Assembly: GCF_031127805.1 (NCBI RefSeq)
Contig: NZ_JARXHW010000004.1
Location: 62,001 to 126,000 of the forward strand
From: Thalassobacterium maritimum
GTDB taxonomy: Bacteria; Verrucomicrobiota; Verrucomicrobiia; Opitutales; Coraliomargaritaceae
Length of the DNA stretch: 64,000 nt
Direction of reading: 5' to 3'
In this document: positions 52,744-61,903 of the stretch, piece after piece
Layout of the letters: every line of letters begins with the position of its first letter
Position numbering within the stretch: the first letter of the stretch is position 1
Notes under the pieces: model-generated
What the model saw: only the letters and a program-made list of their open reading frames with translations
Database searches by the model: none
Told to the model about the DNA's origin: nothing
Position numbers and translations under genes: made by a program

Positions 52744-52885
52744 ATAATGACAGCCACTAGATTCAATAATATCGTCGGTTAAAAGCAAAAAGGGTATTGT
52801 CGTTTGCGTCGCTATTCATTGAATTCTTCGCTTTTCTGCAATGAGAAAGACTTTTCGACTACATTTAATTTAGAATTTATCAATT

Positions 52886-54601
52886 ATGGCTGATATAACA
52901 AACCGCCCGCACTCCTCAATCGTCGTTGACGGAAACGACCGCGCCCCCGCACGCTCTATGTTACGCGCGGTCGGATTCCAAGATGAAGACTTTAAGAAGC
53001 CTCAAATCGGGATCGCCGGCTCTCCCAGCGACTTGACTCCCTGTAACATGCACCTCGGGGAACTCGCGGAGCACGCCACCAAAGGCGTCAACCAAGCAGG
53101 TGGTAAAGCCGTCAATTTCAGCACAATCACCGTATCCGACGGCATCAGCATGGGCACTAAAGGCATGCGCTACAGCTTGGTCTCACGCGATGTGATTGCC
53201 GACTCCATCGAAACAGTGGTCGCGGCCGAAGGCTTTGACGGCCTTGTCGCGATCGGTGGCTGCGACAAGAATATGCCAGGCTGCATGATCGCGATCGCGC
53301 GCCTCAACCGCCCAGCGGTCTTTGTCTATGGCGGCACCATCCTACCGGGCCTGATGCCACACGACGAAGAAGAACAACGCAATCCAATGGATATCGTATC
53401 GGTATTCGAAGCCGTCGGCAAGCACGCCAAGGGCGAATTGACCGACGAAGAACTGAAAGAAGTCGAGAAATACGCAATCCCCGGCGCAGGCTCTTGCGGC
53501 GGCATGTATACCGCCAACACAATGGCCAGTGCAATCGAAGCGCTCGGTATGAGCCTACCTGGCAGCAGCGCACAAGTCGCCGTCGGCGAGCCGAAGCGTA
53601 AAGACTGCGAAATGGCCGGCGCAGCGGTGCTCAAGCTACTCGAAAAGGGCATTAAACCACGCGACATCATGACGCGCAAGGCCTTCGAAAACGCGATCAC
53701 TACCTGCTTGGCGCTGGGTGGTTCCACGAATTTGATTCTGCACCTACTCGCAATCGCACACTCCACAGACGTTGACCTAAGCATCGATGATTTCAAGGAA
53801 ATCGGCGAGCGCGTGCCCCTACTGGCCGACTTGAAACCCTTCGGAAAGTATAACATGAGCCACCTGGTCCGCATCGGTGGCATCCGTCCGATGATGAAAA
53901 TGCTGCTTGATCGCGGCATGCTTCACGGCGACTGCCTCACCGTGACCGGCGAGACTATCGCCGAATCGCTCAAGGATGTACAGCCCTACGCCAGCTTCCC
54001 CGACGAGCAAGACATCATTCGCCCCTTCGATCAGCCGATCAAAGAGACCACTCACCTACGCATTTTGCGTGGCAACCTCGCTCCCGGCGGCGCCGTCGGC
54101 AAAATCACTGGTAAAGAAGGCCTCTACTTCAAGGGCGTGGCCAAAGTTTACGAAGGCGAAGAAGAAGCTCTCATCGGTATCCTACGTGGCGATGTAGTCG
54201 CTGGAGACGTAGTCGTGATCCGCAACGAAGGTCCCGTCGGGGGCCCCGGCATGCGGGAAATGCTCTCACCCACCAGTGCTGTCGCCGGACGCGGCCTCAT
54301 CAAGGAAGTCGCCCTCATCACCGATGGCCGTTTCTCTGGTGGTAGCCACGGTTTCGATGTCGGCCACATCACTCCCGAAGCCGCCAAGGGCGGCCCGATT
54401 GGCATCGTCAAGAGCGGTGATCAAATCGAGATTGATGCGGTCAAGAACACCATCAATCTATTGATCGACGATGCGGAATACGATGCGCGCATGGCAGCCT
54501 TCAAGCCAACCGGCGCTGGCTCCAAGCGCGGCATTCTCGGTAAATACGCAGCCACCGTCGCCACCGCCTCCGATGGCGCCGTGACCGATAAAGATCTATA
54601 G
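52886..54601 (+). CDS. ilvD: Dihydroxy-acid dehydratase
   Basis: 571 residues, normal length. The Fe-S ligand regions CDKNMPGCMIA and GSCGGMYTANTM are intact, as are SDGISMGTKGMRYSL and the C-terminal TDGRFSGGSHGFDVGHITPE. It catalyses the third step of isoleucine and valine synthesis. Single gene with its own promoter region, divergent from scpB. Confidence 0.98.
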   Translation: MADITNRPHSSIVVDGNDRAPARSMLRAVGFQDEDFKKPQIGIAGSPSDLTPCNMHLGELAEHATKGVNQAGGKAVNFSTITVSDGISMGTKGMRYSLVSRDVIADSIETVVAAEGFDGLVAIGGCDKNMPGCMIAIARLNRPAVFVYGGTILPGLMPHDEEEQRNPMDIVSVFEAVGKHAKGELTDEELKEVEKYAIPGAGSCGGMYTANTMASAIEALGMSLPGSSAQVAVGEPKRKDCEMAGAAVLKLLEKGIKPRDIMTRKAFENAITTCLALGGSTNLILHLLAIAHSTDVDLSIDDFKEIGERVPLLADLKPFGKYNMSHLVRIGGIRPMMKMLLDRGMLHGDCLTVTGETIAESLKDVQPYASFPDEQDIIRPFDQPIKETTHLRILRGNLAPGGAVGKITGKEGLYFKGVAKVYEGEEEALIGILRGDVVAGDVVVIRNEGPVGGPGMREMLSPTSAVAGRGLIKEVALITDGRFSGGSHGFDVGHITPEAAKGGPIGIVKSGDQIEIDAVKNTINLLIDDAEYDARMAAFKPTGAGSKRGILGKYAATVATASDGAVTDKDL

Positions 54602-54610
54602 CCGCACTTC

Positions 54611-54637
54611 CTAATTCTAAATTGCTAATTCTAAATT
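54611..54637 (+). repeat. 13-bp tandem direct repeat upstream of pgi
   Basis: CTAATTCTAAATT occurs twice, separated by a single G, in the 45-base gap between ilvD and pgi. Origin and function are unknown. Confidence 0.8.
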
Positions 54638-54646
54638 CATACAGCC

Positions 54647-56221
54647 ATGTCCTGGGACCGTTTCACTAAGCACTATCTAAATATCAACGAGCTCGATTTC
54701 GCGATCGATATCAGCCGCATCGACTTCGGCGATAATTTCTTCGCCGAAATGGAGCCACGTATGCAAACCGCTTTCAAAGCGATGCAAGCGCTCGAAGCGG
54801 GAGCGATCGCCAATCCGGATGAGGGCCGCATGGTCGGCCATTATTGGCTGCGCAATGCCGCACTCGCACCCAAACCAGAACTCACCGCAGAGATCGAAGC
54901 CTGTGTTGCTAAGATTAAAAAGATCGCGGCCGATGTGCACAGCGGAGCCATCAAAGGCGCGGCAGGCGCCTTTAAGAACTTACTAGTGATCGGCATCGGC
55001 GGCTCCGCACTCGGCCCGCAGTTTGTAGCCGATGCACTTGGTGGCCCCAAAACTGATAAGATAAAGCTCTTCTTCTTCGACAACACCGACCCCAATGGAC
55101 TCGATCGCACACTGGACGCGCTCGATGGCCAGCTCGGAGAAACACTCTCAGTCGTCATCTCTAAGTCGGGTGGCACACCGGAAACTCGCAATGGCATGCT
55201 AGAAGCCACAGCTGCCTATACAGCAGCGGGGCTCGACTTCGGTCAGCACGCGATCGCCATCACCGGCGAGGGCAGTAAACTGCATCAAGTCTCCAAAGAG
55301 GACAACTGGTTAGACTTCTTGCCCATGTGGGACTGGGTCGGTGGACGCACCTCCGAACTTGCAGCCGTGGGGCTGTTTCCCGCAGCCATCCAAGGCCTCG
55401 ACATCGATCGCATGCTCGCGGGCGCGAAAGCGATGGACGATGTCACACGTTCTACAGAGACCGCCAGCAACCCTGCTGCCCTACTCGCACTGATGTGGTA
55501 TTTCGCCACTGACGCGAAAGGCGCCAAAGACATGGTGGTGCTTCCCTACAAGGACCGACTCATGCTCTTCTCGAAGTATCTGCAGCAACTCGTCATGGAG
55601 TCGCTCGGCAAGGAACTCGACCTCGACGGCAAAGTCGTTCACCAAGGCATCGCCGTTTACGGCAACAAGGGCTCCACCGACCAGCACGCCTACGTGCAAC
55701 AACTACGTGAAGGTGTGCATAACTTTTTCGCCACCTTCATTGAAGTGCTCAAGGACCGCGATGGCGACTCGATCGAAGTCGAATCCGGCACCACATCGGG
55801 TGACTTCCTGCAAGGCTTCTTCCTCGGCACACGCGATGCTCTTTACGATAATGGTCGCCAATCGATCACACTCACCATTCGCGAAGTCACTCCCGAGGCC
55901 GTGGGCCAACTGATTGCACTCTTCGAACGTGCCGTCGGTCTCTACGCCAGCTTGATCAATATCAACGCCTACCACCAACCTGGCGTGGAAGCTGGCAAGA
56001 AGGCGGCAGCGACCGTCCTCGAGCTCGAACAACAAGTGATCGAGCACCTGAAAGCTCAAGCAGGCAAAAAATTGGACGCAGTCAGCATTGCACAGAACTT
56101 GAACCTTGATGCACAGACTGAATTGATCTTTAAATTACTGAATCGTCTCGCTGCCAACCAGCGTGGGATTGCAGTTGAAGCGAAGAGCCCCATCCATCAG
56201 TCACTTTTTTATTCTGAATAA
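54647..56221 (+). CDS. pgi: Glucose-6-phosphate isomerase
   Basis: 524 residues. The SIS fold signatures are present: VIGIGGSALGPQFVADAL, SKSGGTPETRNG, the PGI signature MWDWVGGRTSE and QQLVMESLGKELDLDG. It interconverts glucose 6-phosphate and fructose 6-phosphate. It follows ilvD on the same strand after the short repeat. Confidence 0.97.
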   Translation: MSWDRFTKHYLNINELDFAIDISRIDFGDNFFAEMEPRMQTAFKAMQALEAGAIANPDEGRMVGHYWLRNAALAPKPELTAEIEACVAKIKKIAADVHSGAIKGAAGAFKNLLVIGIGGSALGPQFVADALGGPKTDKIKLFFFDNTDPNGLDRTLDALDGQLGETLSVVISKSGGTPETRNGMLEATAAYTAAGLDFGQHAIAITGEGSKLHQVSKEDNWLDFLPMWDWVGGRTSELAAVGLFPAAIQGLDIDRMLAGAKAMDDVTRSTETASNPAALLALMWYFATDAKGAKDMVVLPYKDRLMLFSKYLQQLVMESLGKELDLDGKVVHQGIAVYGNKGSTDQHAYVQQLREGVHNFFATFIEVLKDRDGDSIEVESGTTSGDFLQGFFLGTRDALYDNGRQSITLTIREVTPEAVGQLIALFERAVGLYASLININAYHQPGVEAGKKAAATVLELEQQVIEHLKAQAGKKLDAVSIAQNLNLDAQTELIFKLLNRLAANQRGIAVEAKSPIHQSLFYSE

Positions 56222-56247
56222 TTTAGCCAGAACCCCCCAATAAATAA

Positions 56248-57096
56248 ATGAATAGTCTATCCATGATACTCCGTATCCTCGCAATCGTGGCTGCACTCGC
56301 AGCAGCCGCCCTTTTCTTCGTTGGCAAGGGGAAACTTGCCGAACAGCACGCAGCTCAAGTTAAAGCAGAGCAAGCCACTGTAGCTGTTCAGGCGGAACTA
56401 AGCTCCGCTAACGAACAAATCGGCAAACTGGAAACCAACCTCAAAAACGAACGCGAGTCGCTCGCCGACGAGAAGCGTAAGCTCGAAAGCGTGCGCTCTG
56501 AGATGTACACAGCCAAGCAAGAAGTCAGCCGTAGCCAACAACAACTGAGTGAAAGCAAAAAGACGATCCGCGAGCTAGAAAGCGCCGCCCAACGCCTACG
56601 CGCCGACCTACTACAATCGGAGCAAAACTTGATCGCAGCTAATAAGGAAAGTGAACTCGCTCAACTCAACGAGCGCATCGCTGAACTGGAAAAATCAAAT
56701 GCCGACTTCAAAGAATCCTTAGATCGTGCCCAAGAGCGCCTCGCCAACAGCCGAGCGGCTGGTGCAAAAAGCGCCGCCAACGGAGTGCTCACAGCAGGTA
56801 GCGGCAGTTACAGCAGTCACTTCACGCCAACTGCATCACAGCCACTGCCGCAAGCAACGATCGGAGCCGAAACAACAGTTCAATCTCTGAGTACACAAAA
56901 TGGTCTCATCGTACTCGCCAACACACCTGAGCTCGCTTTAGCCCCAGGTGCACAAGTGACTGTCATTAAAGACATGAAGGCCCTGGGTAAGATTCAAGTC
57001 GTGCAAGTCACCGACAAGCTTGTCGTGGCCAACCTACTACCAGGTGCTCAAGCTAACAAAATGACTGTGGGTAGCGCCATCAAAATCTTGAACTAA
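56248..57096 (+). CDS. Membrane-anchored coiled-coil protein
   Basis: 282 residues, not a named family. One N-terminal membrane helix (about 6-25) is followed by a long coiled coil (about 30-170, rich in E, K, Q and A), a Gly/Ser-rich linker, and a beta-rich C-terminal domain of about 70 residues (NGLIVLANTPELALAPGAQV; VVQVTDKLVVANLLPGAQAN). The last part looks like a small barrel. It starts 26 bases after pgi. Similar coiled-coil membrane proteins are common and of unknown function. Confidence 0.8.
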   Translation: MNSLSMILRILAIVAALAAAALFFVGKGKLAEQHAAQVKAEQATVAVQAELSSANEQIGKLETNLKNERESLADEKRKLESVRSEMYTAKQEVSRSQQQLSESKKTIRELESAAQRLRADLLQSEQNLIAANKESELAQLNERIAELEKSNADFKESLDRAQERLANSRAAGAKSAANGVLTAGSGSYSSHFTPTASQPLPQATIGAETTVQSLSTQNGLIVLANTPELALAPGAQVTVIKDMKALGKIQVVQVTDKLVVANLLPGAQANKMTVGSAIKILN

Positions 57097-57180
57097 GAGC
57101 TCGCAAGCGCCCAAGCTATTTGAGCATACTTGCTTTCATATTTTATAACACGAACAGCACATCACTCATCTAAATATATA

Positions 57181-57327
57181 ATGTATCGCCGAATCGCACT
57201 CCTCGCCGCACTTGCCCTGATGGCATTCTTCATGACTGGTTGCTTCGACAGTAATCCCGACGATCAATCGGTGCCTTGGAGTCGCCCAGCTGATTGGGAA
57301 CGCGGCGCGCCCGGCTTCGGCGGCTAG
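57181..57327 (+). CDS. Small lipoprotein, hypothetical
   Basis: 48 residues from the ATG giving MYRRIALLAALALMAFFMTG; the frame is open 17 codons upstream but the signal peptide starts here. The lipobox ends at C21. The mature peptide is short (FDSNPDDQSVPWSRPADWER, then GAPGFGG). The PWSRPADWE segment recurs in small lipoproteins I recall from Verrucomicrobiota, without known role. A strong terminator follows directly. Confidence 0.75.
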   Translation: MYRRIALLAALALMAFFMTGCFDSNPDDQSVPWSRPADWERGAPGFGG

Positions 57328-57347
57328 CTTGCGAATATATTTTCCAC

Positions 57348-57380
57348 AAAAGCTCCACTCATTCCGAGTGGAGCTTTTTT
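57348..57380 (+). terminator. Strong intrinsic terminator
   Basis: A perfect 13-bp stem (AAAAGCTCCACTC / complement), 5-base loop and T6 tail, 20 bases after the small lipoprotein gene. The stop of that gene and this hairpin make the upstream extension of the next ORF unlikely. Confidence 0.93.
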
Positions 57381-57422
57381 ATTTTCACTTGCGAGCGACT
57401 AGAAGGACGAAAAGATGCACTC

Positions 57423-58580
57423 GTGTTAAAAAGCATACCAATCAAAGAAACCCTGATCACCGTAGCTGATGGACTCCTACACATGGGTTCCTTCATCGTG
57501 TTGGCAGCCATCATACTACTTGCTTGCAGGCTTTTATCGCGTGGCCATGTGGATGCGAAGCTATTAACAGGCCTATGGATCGCTCTACTGTTAGCCACTG
57601 TAAGAGTTTTGTTGCTAAACGCGTTCGCACACCTGCTACCAAACTCTAATGCACACAATCTAGAACTAGCAGTTATCGCGGGGCTCTACATCGCAGCATT
57701 TATACTAGTCTATAAACTGATCACGATACCTGCGCTCGGCACCGCACTGAGTGCCGCAGCCATCGTCCTGGCGCAACTCGCATTGGCCAGCTATGTGCCA
57801 CAACTCTCACAGAAATTAATGCCTGAGGGTCAACGTTTCGCAGAGCTGACAGGCGCGAGTAATCAGCGAACTCAAACACTCGCACGCGATGCGCAAGCAT
57901 TTCGCAATAGAGCAGGCAGTGCCCAGCAAATCTTAATAAACACTTTCAATTCCTTAACTGGCCGGGAAAGCGGCGAAGTCAAATTCTCTACAGAAACCGC
58001 TCCACGACAAAAAAGTTTAGATAAGCCGAGACCTGCGGCCAAGCTCGACAGCGAAGCCGTGCTACAATCTACCAGCGCCAGCATATTAACTCCAAAACCG
58101 CTCTTCCCTGAAGATTACCATCACGCCGAAACGCCCGACTTAATCAATGAAGAGGTCGCATACTACATGCCACAAGCAAAGCCAGTCCTCTCCGAGAGCA
58201 ACTTAGCGACTCCACCAGCAAATGTGGAGGCATCCGAATGGCCCGCCCCCACGACAGACGAGCCCGCAGCAGAAACCAATTATTTCACCGCGGATGAGCT
58301 CCGTCCCATCGTGACGGACCAATCCATCGTGCAAATACCCACAGGCCCCGACGCCGCAACATGGCAGCTAGCCGCAAAAGCCATTAAAATCGACGCTTGG
58401 TTTGCAGCTGCCGATGAGTCCGGACGCTCCACCATTTTCATAGCAGGCAATGCCTTACAAGATGGGGACACTTGGGAATATCAACACCAAGACGGCCATC
58501 TCTACCGATTCGCCTTCAAGGGCATCCAAAACAATTTGATTACCCTAGTTGCCCTAGAGCGTGTCAGTGCTTCGAAATAG
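57423..58580 (+). CDS. Hypothetical membrane protein with CvpA-like region
   Basis: About 385 residues from a GTG codon; an ATG at 57483 (MGSFIVLAAII) is an equally good start, and the longer frame from 57294 would run through the terminator. Three or four membrane helices fill the first 150 residues. A long Pro/Ala/Ser-rich linker follows, and then a small C-terminal domain (WQLAAKAIKIDAWFAAADES; GRSTIFIAGNALQDGDTW) of beta character. The membrane part loosely recalls CvpA-like colicin V production proteins but I cannot assign it. Function unknown. Confidence 0.7.
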   Translation: MLKSIPIKETLITVADGLLHMGSFIVLAAIILLACRLLSRGHVDAKLLTGLWIALLLATVRVLLLNAFAHLLPNSNAHNLELAVIAGLYIAAFILVYKLITIPALGTALSAAAIVLAQLALASYVPQLSQKLMPEGQRFAELTGASNQRTQTLARDAQAFRNRAGSAQQILINTFNSLTGRESGEVKFSTETAPRQKSLDKPRPAAKLDSEAVLQSTSASILTPKPLFPEDYHHAETPDLINEEVAYYMPQAKPVLSESNLATPPANVEASEWPAPTTDEPAAETNYFTADELRPIVTDQSIVQIPTGPDAATWQLAAKAIKIDAWFAAADESGRSTIFIAGNALQDGDTWEYQHQDGHLYRFAFKGIQNNLITLVALERVSASK

Positions 58581-58587
58581 TTGACGT

Positions 58588-58646
58588 CGTGAATTGCTCA
58601 CTCTAGCCGTGACCAATTCACGAATTCACGACATCACGACTAGAGC
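58588..58646. repeat. Cluster of short inverted repeats between convergent genes
   Basis: CGTGAATTG (58588-58596) pairs with CAATTCACG, and CTCTAG/CTAGAG with TCACG units recur within 60 bases. Several alternative stems are possible. It lies between the hypothetical membrane protein and accA, which converge, so it may act as a terminator. Confidence 0.45.
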
Positions 58647-58662
58647 ACCCGCCCGATTCAGT

Positions 58663-59646
58663 CTAAACTTTATCTTTAGTCGCAGAATCAGCAAATTCGC
58701 CGAGATTACGGAAGCGCGCATAACGATCATCCAGCAACTTTTTAACGCTCTTCTTCTTCAGCTTAGTCAACGAATCCACGATGGCCTCCTTTAAGTTTTT
58801 AGCCGCCGCTGCGTAGTCGCGATGTGCGCCCCCAGTCGGTTCGGCAATCACGCGATCGACCACGCCAAATTTCTCCAAATATTCAGGACTAAACTTCAAT
58901 GCATCCGCCGCCTGCGGAGCCGCCGCGCGATCCTTCCAAAGAATCGCGGCACAACCCTCCGGCGAGATCACAGAATAATAGCCGTTTTCAAGAATCATAA
59001 CCTCATCGGCCACAGCCAGCCCCAAGGCGCCACCACTGCCGCCCTCTCCGATCACAATCGTGACGATCGGCACCTTCAAAGCACTCATATCACGAATGTT
59101 CACTGCGATCGCCTCCGCGACGTGACGCTCCTCGGCTCCAATGCCGGGATAAGCCCCTGGAGTATCCACAAAAGTAACGATTGGCATATTAAATTTTTCA
59201 GCCATCTCCATTAAGCGCATCGCCTTACGATAACCCTCTGGATGCGGACAACCAAAATTACGTTTCAAGTTATCACGCGTGTTACGCCCCTTTTGTTGGC
59301 CCAAAAGCATGACTGCTTCACCATCAAGAAAAGCAGGTCCGCCCACAATCGCAGCATCCTCGCGAAAACGACGGTCCCCGTGCAACTCCTCAAAATCCGT
59401 AAAAATCGCCTCAATATAATCCAGCGAATACGGGCGCTTCGGGTGGCGCGAAAGCTGAACGCGCTGCCAAGGAGTCAAATTGGAGTAGATCTCCATCTTG
59501 GTTTGCTCGATTTTGGCCTCAATAGCCTCAATTTCATTCGTCACATCGACCTTGGACTCCTTTGAGACCTGGTTCAGTGTGATCAATTGTTTCTCAAGCT
59601 CGCGCAGCGGCTTTTCAAATTCCAGCGTATAAGTAACGTCTTCCAT
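58663..59646 (-). CDS. accA: Acetyl-CoA carboxylase carboxyltransferase subunit alpha
   Basis: 327 residues. Family landmarks are LSRHPKRPYSLDYIEAIFTD, GQQKGRNTRDNLKRNFGCPH, FVDTPGAYPGIGAEERHVAE and IGEGGSGGALGLAVAD. It forms the carboxyltransferase with AccD and makes malonyl-CoA. accD is not in the window. The TPR gene upstream is 44 bases away and may be cotranscribed. Confidence 0.98.
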   Translation of the reverse strand: MEDVTYTLEFEKPLRELEKQLITLNQVSKESKVDVTNEIEAIEAKIEQTKMEIYSNLTPWQRVQLSRHPKRPYSLDYIEAIFTDFEELHGDRRFREDAAIVGGPAFLDGEAVMLLGQQKGRNTRDNLKRNFGCPHPEGYRKAMRLMEMAEKFNMPIVTFVDTPGAYPGIGAEERHVAEAIAVNIRDMSALKVPIVTIVIGEGGSGGALGLAVADEVMILENGYYSVISPEGCAAILWKDRAAAPQAADALKFSPEYLEKFGVVDRVIAEPTGGAHRDYAAAAKNLKEAIVDSLTKLKKKSVKKLLDDRYARFRNLGEFADSATKDKV

Positions 59647-59690
59647 GTATATTAGAATTTAGGGGTTTAGATTCGAGGCTGTCAATGCCG

Positions 59691-60047
59691 CTAAATGTCA
59701 TCCTTTTCAGGGGGCGATTTGAGTTCATCCTTCCAGCCCAACATGCGGGCCTGCGCACCAAAGTGCTCCGCTTGATCTTTGTCTCCACGCTCCACCCATA
59801 TGCGCGACAGACTGGTATTAATGTGTATATCCTCCGGGCATAACGCGTGCGCACGCTCCCCGGCCTGCAAAGCCGCATCATAATCGCCCTCCGCAAAATA
59901 AATTTCAGTCAAGGCGTGCCATACCCCAAAACTATCCGGATGCAGCTCCGAAAGCTTTAAAAGTTTAGTCAGCGCCGCCTCACTATCACCCAAGGTGAAA
60001 TCAAGGGTGGCATCGTCGATCTGGTCTTGAAGAGAAGTGTCACGCAT
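59691..60047 (-). CDS. Small TPR protein
   Basis: 118 residues with about three tetratricopeptide repeats (LGDSEAALTKLLKLSELHPD; AEGDYDAALQAGERAHALCP; ERGDKDQAEHFGAQARML). No signal peptide. Likely a protein-binding scaffold; the partner is unknown. It sits upstream of accA on the same strand. Confidence 0.85.
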   Translation of the reverse strand: MRDTSLQDQIDDATLDFTLGDSEAALTKLLKLSELHPDSFGVWHALTEIYFAEGDYDAALQAGERAHALCPEDIHINTSLSRIWVERGDKDQAEHFGAQARMLGWKDELKSPPEKDDI

Positions 60048-60108
60048 AGTCGCTTTTGTGTTGCTCTAAAACTGAGCCTGTTTTGGATCGAGGAGAGATA
60101 ACTCACTT

Positions 60109-60813
60109 ATGTCTGACCCGCAAATCGAAAAACTCCTTATTGTTCAAGATCGCGACGTCGCGCTCCAAAAAATCGAGCAAGAACTCGCCCGCATCCCACA
60201 AGAGCGCAGCGCCCTAGAGGCCCACATCACCACGGAGCAGGCTAATATAGAAGCCGCCAGCCAGGCACTCAAAGAAAAAGAGGTCCAACGCAACGAGGTC
60301 GACACCGAGGTGAAAGCCAAAGAAAGCGCCATCGCACGCTTTCTGACGCAACAACTTGAAGTCAAAAAGAACGACGAGTATCGCGCCCTCACCCAGCAGA
60401 TCGAACAAAATCAAAGTGACATTGCCGAGCTAGAGGAGCGCCAAATTGAGCTCATGCTAGAGATCGACGGCACCCGCGAGACCTTTGAAGCCGAAAAAGC
60501 TGTCATCGAAGCCCGCATAGTCGAACAAAAGCAAGAGATTCTACAACTTGCGGAGCGCGAAAAGAATTTAAAAGCCTCGATCAACGAAGCCCAGGCAAGC
60601 GTGGTGGCCGCACGCAGCACAGTCGACGAATCTTACCTCGGTCATTACGACCGAGTCAAAAAGCTCTGCAAGCGCCCCCCTTACGTAGCCCCCATTGAAG
60701 CCCACAAATGCGGGGGCTGCCATCTGCGCGTATCCAACGAAGTCTCCGGCAATGCCCACCTAGACAGCGAGATCCACTTCTGTGACCAGTGCGCTCGCAT
60801 CGTCTACGCGTAA
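60109..60813 (+). CDS. Coiled-coil protein with C4 zinc ribbon (PF02591 type)
   Basis: 234 residues. A long coiled coil (about 1-175) is followed by a four-cysteine zinc ribbon: CGGC near 202-205 and CDQC near 227-230. This is the CdsZ/zf-RING_7 layout found in most bacteria. In other bacteria the family has been linked to rRNA processing or division-site regulation; the role here is unknown. GAGGAGA upstream of the ATG is one of the clearer ribosome-binding sites in the window, though 14 bases away. Confidence 0.92.
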   Translation: MSDPQIEKLLIVQDRDVALQKIEQELARIPQERSALEAHITTEQANIEAASQALKEKEVQRNEVDTEVKAKESAIARFLTQQLEVKKNDEYRALTQQIEQNQSDIAELEERQIELMLEIDGTRETFEAEKAVIEARIVEQKQEILQLAEREKNLKASINEAQASVVAARSTVDESYLGHYDRVKKLCKRPPYVAPIEAHKCGGCHLRVSNEVSGNAHLDSEIHFCDQCARIVYA

Positions 60814-60850
60814 GCAAACTCAGGCAGGGGGCCATCAATGGACACAAAAA

Positions 60851-60876
60851 AAGCGCCTCGTGTAAACGAAGTGCTT
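60851..60876 (-). terminator. Terminator of tRNA-Arg copy 1
   Basis: A 10-bp stem (AAGCACTTCG with CGAGGCGCTT; one mismatch and one G-T pair), 6-base loop and T7 on the minus strand, 8 bases after the tRNA 3' end. It is a diverged version of the hairpin after copy 2. Confidence 0.8.
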
Positions 60877-60883
60877 TAAAAAA

Positions 60884-60960
<77 letters not shown>

Positions 60961-60975
60961 ATTTAGGAAGTCGCG

Positions 60976-61005
60976 GATAAAGACGAAGCTCGGGGCAGAG
61001 ATCAA
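60976..61005 (-). promoter_or_regulatory. Promoter of tRNA-Arg copy 1
   Basis: Minus-strand TTGATC, 18 bases, TTTATC, 15 bases upstream of the tRNA. The same boxes and spacing precede copy 2, while the spacer has diverged. Confidence 0.6.
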
Positions 61006-61205
61006 GCAGAATTTTACAATTTTGACACGCTAAATCCGCCTCGCACCGAATCGCCCCTGCGCCTAACACTGGTGCTCGCCGCTCTTCGTCACCCAGGCCA
61101 GCCAACAGCCCAGCTCAAAAGAATCTATTAGGACCAAACTTTATTCGAAGGGGTATAAGGCAAAGCCTGCCCCCCACCCATAGGCACAAAACATAGGCAT
61201 AAAAA

Positions 61206-61231
61206 AAGCGCTTCGTATCAACGAAGCGCTT
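61206..61231 (-). terminator. Terminator of tRNA-Arg copy 2
   Basis: A perfect 10-bp stem (AAGCGCTTCG / CGAAGCGCTT), 6-base loop and T7 on the minus strand, 7 bases after the tRNA 3' end. Confidence 0.9.
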
Positions 61232-61238
61232 AAAAAAA

Positions 61239-61315
<77 letters not shown>

Positions 61316-61330
61316 GTTTGAGAAGGTGCG

Positions 61331-61360
61331 GATAAAGACGAAGCTCTGGGCCTAGATCAA
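61331..61360 (-). promoter_or_regulatory. Promoter of tRNA-Arg copy 2
   Basis: Minus-strand TTGATC, 18 bases, TTTATC, the same as in copy 1. Confidence 0.6.
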
Positions 61361-61405
61361 GCAGAATTTTTCAAAAGATGCATTTTTTTGAAAAACCCAC
61401 TTCAC

Positions 61406-61765
61406 TTAGAACCTCACAATATAGACCATGCTCGCGGCAATTGCGCCGAGCGCAATCAATACCCACCACAGCATAACAGCTAACTGTGGCTTACGATTAA
61501 TCAAGACGATCAGCCCACCGAGCGCCAGCCAGATCAGCATTTTCACGATCAACCATGGAGAGGTGAAATTGTGGCCCATCTTAGAAATTAAGCCAAAACC
61601 CGCCACTAAAATCAGTAGTAAACCAATGCCACTGGTAATCGAACCGAGCTTACGCACCGAAACATTATCCGGGGCAGCCATGCTACGCGCAAGCAAGGCA
61701 CCGTAGCCTAAAAAGACCATTGCGATGCCGACGATATGAAGAACTTGATAGATATTAGGATTCAT
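61406..61765 (-). CDS. Small four-helix membrane protein, hypothetical
   Basis: 119 residues with four membrane helices (about 7-26, 40-60, 68-86 and 95-116). There is no catalytic motif. The spacing of the helices and a conserved-looking His in the first helix (LHIVGIAMVF) recall small haem- or quinone-linked membrane proteins, but I cannot assign a family. It follows the hpf gene on the minus strand after a terminator. Confidence 0.75.
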   Translation of the reverse strand: MNPNIYQVLHIVGIAMVFLGYGALLARSMAAPDNVSVRKLGSITSGIGLLLILVAGFGLISKMGHNFTSPWLIVKMLIWLALGGLIVLINRKPQLAVMLWWVLIALGAIAASMVYIVRF

Positions 61766-61841
61766 AGACCGCTAAAGAATCTGAAAAGTCACTTCCTGCA
61801 AAGACGAAAAACGGATCTTTCCGACATATGTATTCAATAAA

Positions 61842-61869
61842 AAAGCCCGGCAAAAAACTGCCGGGCTTT
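61842..61869 (-). terminator. Intrinsic terminator after hpf
   Basis: A perfect 11-bp stem (AAAGCCCGGCA / complement) with a 6-base loop and a T-rich tail on the minus strand, 34 bases after the hpf stop. Confidence 0.9.
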
Positions 61870-61903
61870 GTAGTTAGTGATACTAGGTAGGGGAATCGAG
61901 GCG

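Noticed and set aside
57294..57422. Upstream extension of the CvpA-like hypothetical gene
   Set aside because: It would read through the small lipoprotein's end and a strong intrinsic terminator.
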